Below, piece after piece: positions 1 through 5,291 of a stretch of 7,310 nt of DNA. The position numbers and the translations under genes are program-made. A model generated the notes under the pieces. It was not told the origin of the DNA. It did no database searches and was given only the letters and a program-made list of their open reading frames with translations. This DNA comes from Paracoccaceae bacterium (GTDB lineage Bacteria; Pseudomonadota; Alphaproteobacteria; Rhodobacterales; Rhodobacteraceae). Every line of letters starts with the position of its first letter. The first letter of the stretch is position 1. The stretch spans positions 1 to 7,310 of the forward strand of contig JALWJU010000123.1 of assembly GCA_026997055.1 (NCBI GenBank), in the 5' to 3' direction.

Positions 1-858
1 CATCTGGGCCGCGCCGCCGTCGCCGCGGCGCTCCCGCGCGGCAACCGGGTCCGCGCGCTGACCCGGCGCCCGGCAGACCTCCCCGGCGCCGAGCCGCTCA
101 CCTGCGACCTCGCCGCGCCCGGCCCCGCGCTCGGCAAGGCGCTCGCCGACACGGACGCGGTGCTGCACCTCGCCGCCAGTCTCACCGGCGACGACGCCCT
201 TCACGCGCGCGACACGCTCGCCGCCACCCGCGCGCTCTATGCGGCCCTGCCGCCGGGCCTGCCGGTGGTGCTCGCGGGCTCCATGGCGGTCTATGCCGGG
301 CGCGCCGGGGTGATCGACGAAGCAAGCCCGCTCGAGCCGGATCCCGCCGGGCGCGACGCCTACGCCCGCGCCAAGCTTGTCCAGGAGGAGATCGCCCGCG
401 CCCACCCGGCCAACCCGACCACGATCCTGCGCATCGGCGCGCTGACCGCGCCAGGGCGCGAATGGAACGCCCATCTGGGCCTGCGCCTCGGCCCCGTCCT
501 GCTGCGCCTCGCCGGGCCCGGTGCACTGCCGCTGGTGCGCACCGATGACGCCGCCTGCGCCCTGATCCTTGCTGCCGAGCAGACGCCGAACGCGCAGTTT
601 CTCAACATTATCGGCGACAACCTCCCTTCAGCGGCGCAATATCTTGCTCGAATCACGCAAAAGCCGCCCCTGACCCTGCCGCTCCCCTGGTGCGCGCTCC
701 TGCCCTTCGCCACGCTTGCCCGCGCCCTGCGCCTGCCCGCACCCGGCCTCTTGCGCCCGGCAACCCTGCGCTACCGCTTCGCCCCGCGCGCCTACCCGAA
801 CAGGCGCGCCAAGCGGGCGCTGGGCCTGTCCTCGATCGGCTGGGAGGCAGGCCCATGA
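1..858 (+). CDS. NAD-dependent epimerase/dehydratase (extended SDR), 5' truncated
   Basis: Likely a nucleotide-sugar epimerase, dehydratase or reductase using NAD(P), acting in the cytoplasm on an activated sugar. The frame is open from the first base, giving 285 visible residues. The first codons (HLGRAAV) look like the end of the GxxGxxG Rossmann loop, so only about 10-20 residues are missing. Visible landmarks, numbered from the first codon: strand plus turn VLHLAAS; Ser94 in AGSMAVY, the position of the catalytic Ser of SDR enzymes; and Tyr121-x3-Lys125 (YARAK), the catalytic pair. The C-terminal part has the NxxRAKRxLG motif common in this family. The first in-frame ATG, at 160, lies inside the Rossmann fold and is not the start. 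The stop overlaps the next start by 4 bases (ATGA at 855-858). The substrate cannot be read from sequence; a plain SDR dehydrogenase is an alternative. Confidence 0.88.
   Translation, partial: HLGRAAVAAALPRGNRVRALTRRPADLPGAEPLTCDLAAPGPALGKALADTDAVLHLAASLTGDDALHARDTLAATRALYAALPPGLPVVLAGSMAVYAGRAGVIDEASPLEPDPAGRDAYARAKLVQEEIARAHPANPTTILRIGALTAPGREWNAHLGLRLGPVLLRLAGPGALPLVRTDDAACALILAAEQTPNAQFLNIIGDNLPSAAQYLARITQKPPLTLPLPWCALLPFATLARALRLPAPGLLRPATLRYRFAPRAYPNRRAKRALGLSSIGWEAGP
842..847 (+). promoter_or_regulatory. Ribosome binding site for the GT4 gene
   Basis: GGGAGG lies 7 bases before the ATG at 855 and inside the end of the epimerase gene. It decides the start of the GT4 gene: the frame is open further upstream (an ATG at 690), but those 55 residues are Ala/Pro/Arg-rich shadow sequence of the epimerase gene. 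The start is coupled to the upstream stop through ATGA. Confidence 0.75.
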
Positions 859-2078
859 CCCGCTCCGCAACCCGGCCCGTCGCCTATCTCACCGGGCAGT
901 ATCCGCGCGCCACCGATACCTTCATCCAGCGCGAAGTCGCCGCCCTTCGCGCCTGCGGCCTTGCGATCGAGACCTGCTCGATCCGCCGCACCGGGGCGGA
1001 GCACCTGGTCGGCCCCGAGCAGCGCGAGGAGGCGGCGCGGACCTTCCACATCCTCGAAGCGGCGCAGAACCCGCTGCGCCTGGCCGCCGCCCACCTGACG
1101 GCGCTGGCCCGCGCCCCGCGCCGTTACCTCTCGGCCCTGGCGCTGGCCATGCGCACCGCGCCGCCGGGGCTGAAAGGCGCGCTCTATCAGGCCTTCTACT
1201 TCGCGGAAGCCGGCATGCTCGCCGCCCATCTGCGCCGCATCCGCGCGCGCCACCTGCACAATCACATCGCCGAAGCCGCCGGCACCGTGGCCATGCTGGC
1301 GGCGCACATGGCGGGCATCCCGTTCAGCTTTACCCTGCACGGGCCGGGCATCTTCATGGCCCCGGCCTGGTGGCGGCTGGACGAAAAGATCCGCCGCGCC
1401 CGCTTCGTCGCCTGCATCAGCCACTTCGCCCGCGCCCAGGCGATGCTGCTGAGCGCACAGGAGGACTGGGATAAGCTCCATATCGTCCATTGCGGGGTGG
1501 ACCCGGCGCGCTACCGGGCGCCGGAGAGCCAACCGCAGAAGCGCCTGCTCTTCGTCGGGCGGCTGGCGGCCGTCAAGGGCGTGCCGGTGCTGCTCGAGGC
1601 GCTGGCGGCGCTCAGCGAAGCGCACCCGGAGATACACCTGACGCTGGTGGGAGACGGTCCCGAGCGCGGGGCGCTGGAAGAGGCGGCGCGCAACCTTGGA
1701 TTGTGCGAACGCACCACCTTCCTCGGCTATCTCTCGCAGGACGCCGTGGCCGAACAGCTTGCGCGCCACGATCTCTTCGTGCTGCCCTCCTTTGCCGAAG
1801 GCGTGCCGGTGGTGCTGATGGAGGCCATGGCCGCGCGCCTGCCGGTGATCGCCACCGCCGTGGGCGGCGTGGGCGAGCTGGTCGATGCGACATGCGGCCT
1901 GATCGTGCCGCCAGGGGACAGCGAGGCGCTGGCCCGCGCGATAGACGCGCTGCTGAGCGCGCCGGAGCGGGGGCGCGAAATGGGCGCGGCGGGGGCGGCG
2001 AAGGTGGCGGCGCATTTCGACAGCCGCAAGGAGGCCGCCCGCCTTGCCCGCCTGCTCGGGCCGGAGGCGCGCCCATGA
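855..2078 (+). CDS. Glycosyltransferase family 4 (GT-B fold), WcaL-like
   Basis: A 407-residue retaining GT4-type glycosyltransferase, expected to move a sugar from a nucleotide donor to a lipid-linked or growing glycan at the cytoplasmic face of the inner membrane. The N-terminal acceptor domain opens with YLTGQYPRATDTFIQREV, close to the YPxxSETFIxxE pattern of colanic-acid WcaL/AmsK-type enzymes. It continues with HLHNHIAEAAGTVA, then GIPFSFTLHG and a CISHF segment. The C-terminal donor domain shows HCGVDPARY, then VGRLAAVKG, where Arg236 and Lys241 match the phosphate-contacting pair of GT4. The E-x7-E signature follows as Glu315 and Glu323 (FAEGVPVVLMEAMA). Length is normal for the family. 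The start at 855 is supported by a Shine-Dalgarno sequence and by where homology-like sequence begins. It overlaps both neighbours by 4 bases, which argues for coupled translation. The specific sugar and linkage are unknown. Confidence 0.9.
   Translation: MTRSATRPVAYLTGQYPRATDTFIQREVAALRACGLAIETCSIRRTGAEHLVGPEQREEAARTFHILEAAQNPLRLAAAHLTALARAPRRYLSALALAMRTAPPGLKGALYQAFYFAEAGMLAAHLRRIRARHLHNHIAEAAGTVAMLAAHMAGIPFSFTLHGPGIFMAPAWWRLDEKIRRARFVACISHFARAQAMLLSAQEDWDKLHIVHCGVDPARYRAPESQPQKRLLFVGRLAAVKGVPVLLEALAALSEAHPEIHLTLVGDGPERGALEEAARNLGLCERTTFLGYLSQDAVAEQLARHDLFVLPSFAEGVPVVLMEAMAARLPVIATAVGGVGELVDATCGLIVPPGDSEALARAIDALLSAPERGREMGAAGAAKVAAHFDSRKEAARLARLLGPEARP
2063..2067 (+). promoter_or_regulatory. 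Ribosome binding site for the GT2 gene
   Basis: GGAGG lies 7 bases before the ATG at 2075, within the last codons of the GT4 gene. It selects 2075 over the long upstream open extension (back to 1490), which is a shadow frame of GT4. The spacing and flanking bases nearly copy the junction at 842-858. Confidence 0.75.
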
Positions 2079-3040
2079 GCCGGCTCGCCGTCATCGCCAT
2101 CGGCCGCAACGAAGGCGCGCGGCTCGCGCGCTGCCTCGCCTCGCTCGCCGGCACCGAAAGGCTGATCTACGTCGATAGCGGCTCGCACGATGAATCGGTC
2201 TCGCTCGCCCGCGATGCCGGCGCCCATGTGGTGGAGCTGGACCCGGCGCGCCCCTTCACCGCCGCGCGGGCACGCAAGGAGGGCTTCGAGGCGCTGGAGT
2301 GGCTGGGGGGGGCGGAATATGTCTTTTTCGTCGATGGGGATTGCGAGGTGGTGGCGGGCTTTGCCGAGGAGAGCGCGGCGGCGCTTGACGCGGACCCGGC
2401 GCTGGGGCTGGTCACCGGCTGGCGCGCCGAGATCGACCCGCACGCCTCGATCTACAATGCGCTCTGCGATTTCGAGTGGCACCGCCCGGCGGGCGAGATC
2501 GTCACCTGCGGCGGCGACATGGTGGTGCGCGCCGAGGCCTACCGGCAGGCCGGGGGGTTCGATCCGCAGGTGATCGCCGCGGAGGATGACGAATTCTGCC
2601 TGCGGCTGGGCAAGGCGGGCTGGAAGCTCCGGCGCCTGCCGATCCCCATGACCCGCCACGACGCGGCGATGACGCGCTTTTCGCAATGGTGGCGCCGGGC
2701 GGTGCGCTCGGGCCACGGCTTTGCCCAGGTCGGCGCGCTGCACCCGGAATTCTTCCGCCCCGAGCGCCGGCGGGTCTGGCTCTACGGGCTCGTCCTGCCG
2801 CTGGCACTGCTCGCCGGGCTGGTCTGGTCCGGCTGGCTGGCGCTGGCGGTGCTGGCACTTTACGCGGCTTCCTATCTGCGCAGTGCCTGGGGGCTCAGGC
2901 GCGCGGGGCTTGGGGGGCGGATGGCCGCACACCAGGCCCTGTTTCTGAGCCTCTCGAAATTTCCCAATCTAATCGGCATGTTGACCTATTACTGGCGCAA
3001 AGCCCGGGCAATGGACATGCGCATCATCGAATACAAGTGA
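2075..3040 (+). CDS. Glycosyltransferase family 2 with C-terminal membrane segment
   Basis: A 321-residue GT-A fold, inverting GT2-type glycosyltransferase, likely membrane-attached and acting on the cytoplasmic side during glycan assembly. It starts with the typical strand LAVIAIGRNEGARL, then IYVDSGSHDES, which binds the nucleotide. The metal-binding DxD motif is Asp87-Gly-Asp89 in FFVDGDCE. Next come GGDMVVRAEAY and GGFDPQVIAAEDDEFCLR, with the acidic cluster Glu170-Glu173 that carries the likely catalytic base. QWWRRAVRSGHG (from Gln204) resembles the Q/RxxRW-type motif of processive or related GT2 enzymes. Residues about 234-268 are hydrophobic, with a WSGW turn, and could form one long or two short membrane helices. 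A basic, amphipathic tail follows. The gene overlaps the GT4 gene by ATGA and ends 7 bases before the oxidoreductase-epimerase gene. Donor and acceptor are unknown. Confidence 0.9.
   Translation: MSRLAVIAIGRNEGARLARCLASLAGTERLIYVDSGSHDESVSLARDAGAHVVELDPARPFTAARARKEGFEALEWLGGAEYVFFVDGDCEVVAGFAEESAAALDADPALGLVTGWRAEIDPHASIYNALCDFEWHRPAGEIVTCGGDMVVRAEAYRQAGGFDPQVIAAEDDEFCLRLGKAGWKLRRLPIPMTRHDAAMTRFSQWWRRAVRSGHGFAQVGALHPEFFRPERRRVWLYGLVLPLALLAGLVWSGWLALAVLALYAASYLRSAWGLRRAGLGGRMAAHQALFLSLSKFPNLIGMLTYYWRKARAMDMRIIEYK
2305..2312 (+). repeat. Run of eight G within the GT2 gene
   Basis: Eight consecutive G bases encode the Leu-Gly-Gly-Ala stretch just before the DxD motif. A one-base slip here would truncate the enzyme upstream of its catalytic residues. 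The run is probably a by-product of high GC content, but it is the longest mononucleotide run I noticed in the operon. Confidence 0.8.
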
Positions 3041-3042
3041 GG
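3039..3042 (+). promoter_or_regulatory. Ribosome binding site for the oxidoreductase-epimerase gene
   Basis: GAGG overlaps the TGA stop of the GT2 gene and sits 5 bases before the ATG at 3048. It is weaker than the two upstream sites but adequate. The position suggests ribosomes finishing GT2 reinitiate on this gene. Confidence 0.55.
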
Positions 3043-3047
3043 CAAGC

Positions 3048-5150
3048 ATGAGCAATGATCCGATCCGCGTGGGGCTTGTGGGGGCGGGCTATATCTCGGC
3101 CTGGCACGCAGATGCGCTGCGCGCGACGCCGGGGGTGGAGCCGGCGGCGGTGGTGGACCCTTCGGCGGCGGCGGCGCGAGGGCTGGCCGAGGCGCTGGGA
3201 GTGCCGGCCTTTGCAAGCGTCGCCGAGATGATCGCGGCGAGGGTGGCGGATGCCGCCCATATCCTGACCCAGCCGCATCTGCATGCGCCGCTGGCGATCG
3301 AGTGCCTCGAAGGGGGCCTGCATGTGCTGGTGGAAAAGCCCTTTGCCCCCACCGGCAAGGAGGCGCGCGCCATGCTGGCGGCGGCTGAGAGCGCCGGGCG
3401 GGTGCTGGGCGTCAGCCACAATTTCCTCGCCCTGCCCTCCCATGAACGGCTCAGGCGGCTGGTGGCGGCGGGCGATCTGGGGCGGATCTCCTCGGCGGAG
3501 GTGCACTGGCACCTGCCGCTCGCCCCGCTGCGCTCGGGGCCGTTCGGGCTGTGGCTCTTGCGCGAGCGGCGCAACCTGCTGCTGGAGCTTGGGCCGCATC
3601 TGTTTGCCTTTGCGCGCGATCTGTTCGGCGAGATCGAGGTGCTGGCGGTGGAGACCGGCCATGACATCGCCCTGCCCGGCAACGGGCCGGTGCTGCCGCA
3701 AAGCTGGCGCATCCTTGCGCGCGCGGGCGGGGTGGAGGTGACGTTTCTGCTCTCGACGGTGGAGGTAACCGACGACCGCGCGCTGGTGGTGCGCGGATCG
3801 AGCGGGCGGGCGCGGCTCGATTATGCAGCCGACACCCTGGTGGTCGCGCGCGAAAACAGCTTCGACCTGGTGGTCAATCCGCTGCTGCGCGCGCTTTCGC
3901 TGGCCGGCCAGCACCTGCGCGAAGGGGCGGTCAATGCCGCGCGGCAGGTCGCTTCGCTCAACCGCCGCTCGCCCTACGGGCTGAGCTTCCTCGACACCAT
4001 GCACGGCTTTTACGGCGGCATCGCCGCGGGCGCGCCCGACGGGCGCTTTTCGGCCGAGGCGGGATGCGAGGTGATCGAGGCGCTCGAGGCGGCGCTGGCC
4101 CTGCTGCCCGAAGCGCCCGCGCCGGCGAAGAAGCGCCGCCGGCGCAGGCCGGACCCTTCGGCGGTGGTGATCGGCGGCACCGGCTTCATCGGCCAGCACC
4201 TGGTGCGCGGCCTGGTGGCGGCGGGGCGCGATGTGCGGGTGCTGTCGCGCGGCGCCTTCGGCCCCTTCGGCGACCTCCCGGACCGGGTCGAGACCGTGGC
4301 GGTCAGTTTCGCCGACGAGGCCGCCCTGCGCGAGGCCATGGGCGGGGTGGAGCTGGTCTACAACCTCGCGAAATCCATGGACAAGACCTGGGAAGCGGCG
4401 CTGAAGAACGACGTCGCCACCGCCGAGCGCATCGCCCGCGCGGCGCTCGCGGCCGGGGTCGGGCGGCTCGTCTATACCGGCACCATCGCCAGCTACGACA
4501 TGTCCGATCCGCGCGCCCGGATCACCGAGGCGACGGGCTTTGGCGAAGGCATGGAGGGCCGCAATATCTATGCCCGCTCCAAGGCCGAATGCGAGCGCCG
4601 GCTGCTGCGGATGCACCGCGAGGCGGGCCTGCCGCTGAGCATCGCCCGGCCCGGCATCGTGCTGGGCCGATACGGACCCTTGCAGCATTGGGGGATCGGC
4701 CGCTGGCACGGGGCGGGCGCGGTGCGGCTCTGGGGCAACGGGCGCCATATCCTGCCTTTCGTGCTGATCGACGATGTGGTGGACGGGCTGATCCGCATGG
4801 GAGTCGAGGCGGCGGCGCTGGGCGAGAGCTTCAACCTCGTCGGCGAGCCGATCTGGAGCGCGCGGGACTATTTCGATGCGATTCACGCGGTCTGGGGGGC
4901 GCGAATCCGGGTGCGCTCCGGCAACATGCTCGGCTTCTGGGCCGCCGATCAGGTGAAATACGTGCTGAAGAAATACGCCCTGCGCCGGGCCGGGGCGATC
5001 CGGCCTTCGCTTGCCGACTGGAAGAGCCGCGCCCATTATGCGCGCTTCGACAACAGCCAGCCCAAGCGCCTGCTGGGCTGGCAACCGGAGGCGGACGAGG
5101 CGGAATTCCGCCGCCGCGCGGTGGCGGAGGTGAATCTGTTCGGTTTCTGA
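3048..5150 (+). CDS. Fusion of Gfo/Idh/MocA oxidoreductase and extended-SDR epimerase
   Basis: A 700-residue two-enzyme protein, probably cytoplasmic, for modifying an activated sugar. Residues 1 to about 345 form a Gfo/Idh/MocA dehydrogenase. The NAD(P)-binding loop is Gly12-Ala-Gly14-Tyr-Ile-Ser17. The TQPHLHAPLAIECLEGG segment leads to the hallmark Glu96-Lys97-Pro98. The second catalytic motif reads Glu180-x3-His184 (ELGPH), where the family usually has Asp-x3-His. A linker follows, with Ala/Pro and a basic block Lys361-Arg367. Residues about 372-700 are an extended SDR: Gly376-Gly-Thr-Gly-Phe-Ile-Gly382 loop, Thr479 at the catalytic Ser/Thr position in YTGTIASY, and the Tyr508-x3-Lys512 pair. 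Both halves look full length with all main residues, so the fusion is likely functional and not a decayed gene. It is the last gene of the operon. A paired oxidation and epimerisation/reduction on one sugar is a reasonable inference; the substrate is unknown. Confidence 0.9.
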   Translation: MSNDPIRVGLVGAGYISAWHADALRATPGVEPAAVVDPSAAAARGLAEALGVPAFASVAEMIAARVADAAHILTQPHLHAPLAIECLEGGLHVLVEKPFAPTGKEARAMLAAAESAGRVLGVSHNFLALPSHERLRRLVAAGDLGRISSAEVHWHLPLAPLRSGPFGLWLLRERRNLLLELGPHLFAFARDLFGEIEVLAVETGHDIALPGNGPVLPQSWRILARAGGVEVTFLLSTVEVTDDRALVVRGSSGRARLDYAADTLVVARENSFDLVVNPLLRALSLAGQHLREGAVNAARQVASLNRRSPYGLSFLDTMHGFYGGIAAGAPDGRFSAEAGCEVIEALEAALALLPEAPAPAKKRRRRRPDPSAVVIGGTGFIGQHLVRGLVAAGRDVRVLSRGAFGPFGDLPDRVETVAVSFADEAALREAMGGVELVYNLAKSMDKTWEAALKNDVATAERIARAALAAGVGRLVYTGTIASYDMSDPRARITEATGFGEGMEGRNIYARSKAECERRLLRMHREAGLPLSIARPGIVLGRYGPLQHWGIGRWHGAGAVRLWGNGRHILPFVLIDDVVDGLIRMGVEAAALGESFNLVGEPIWSARDYFDAIHAVWGARIRVRSGNMLGFWAADQVKYVLKKYALRRAGAIRPSLADWKSRAHYARFDNSQPKRLLGWQPEADEAEFRRRAVAEVNLFGF

Positions 5151-5291
5151 GCGGTCGGAGGTTTGCCGGAATGCACGGCCCTTCGAACCGCGCCGTCGGC
5201 GCGTCACCGGGCTGGCGCGCGCCGGGCTTGCCGCCGATCTCGGCAGGCATATGCACGGGTAATCGCCATTCTGTCGGAGCGGATCACGGCC
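5151..5291. other. Non-coding gap between convergent genes
   Basis: These 141 bases separate the 3' ends of two convergent genes, so a terminator for each direction is expected and no promoter is needed. I see several short inverted repeats: a 6-base stem at 5189-5203; the palindrome GGCGCGCGCC at 5214-5223, flanked by a direct repeat CCGGGCT at 5207-5213 and 5222-5228; and TGCCG/CGGCA around 5229-5245. None is followed by a T-run on either strand. I see no small gene with a credible ribosome binding site here. Confidence 0.6.
5189..5203. terminator. Possible bidirectional hairpin, no T-tract
   Basis: CGCGCC and GGCGCG pair perfectly around a 3-base loop (GTC), 38 bases after the stop of the oxidoreductase-epimerase gene and about 90 bases past the stop of the opposite gene. 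The all-GC stem could pause polymerase in both directions. Neither side has a run of T, so Rho-dependent ending is equally likely. In DNA this GC-rich, such stems arise often by chance. Confidence 0.3.

Noticed and set aside
160..162. ATG at 160 as the start of the epimerase.
   Set aside because: The frame is open to position 1 and the upstream residues belong to the Rossmann fold, so the gene is cut by the window edge.
792..2932. Long minus-strand open frames (about 400 codons each) opposite the GT4 and GT2 genes.
   Set aside because: Both are low-complexity, Arg/Ala/Pro/Gln-rich shadows with no motifs, while the plus-strand frames show full glycosyltransferase signatures.
3024..5207. A 727-codon open frame on the minus strand opposite the oxidoreductase-epimerase gene.
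   Set aside because: It mirrors the plus-strand gene almost end to end; its product is rich in Arg, His, Gln and Pro with no domain signs, as expected from the antisense of GC-rich coding DNA. The plus-strand protein has clear motifs.
5207..5228. Short direct repeat CCGGGCT around a GGCGCGCGCC palindrome, considered as an attachment site or operator.
   Set aside because: It is too short and too GC-rich to separate from chance, lies between two gene ends, and no integrase or regulator is visible.
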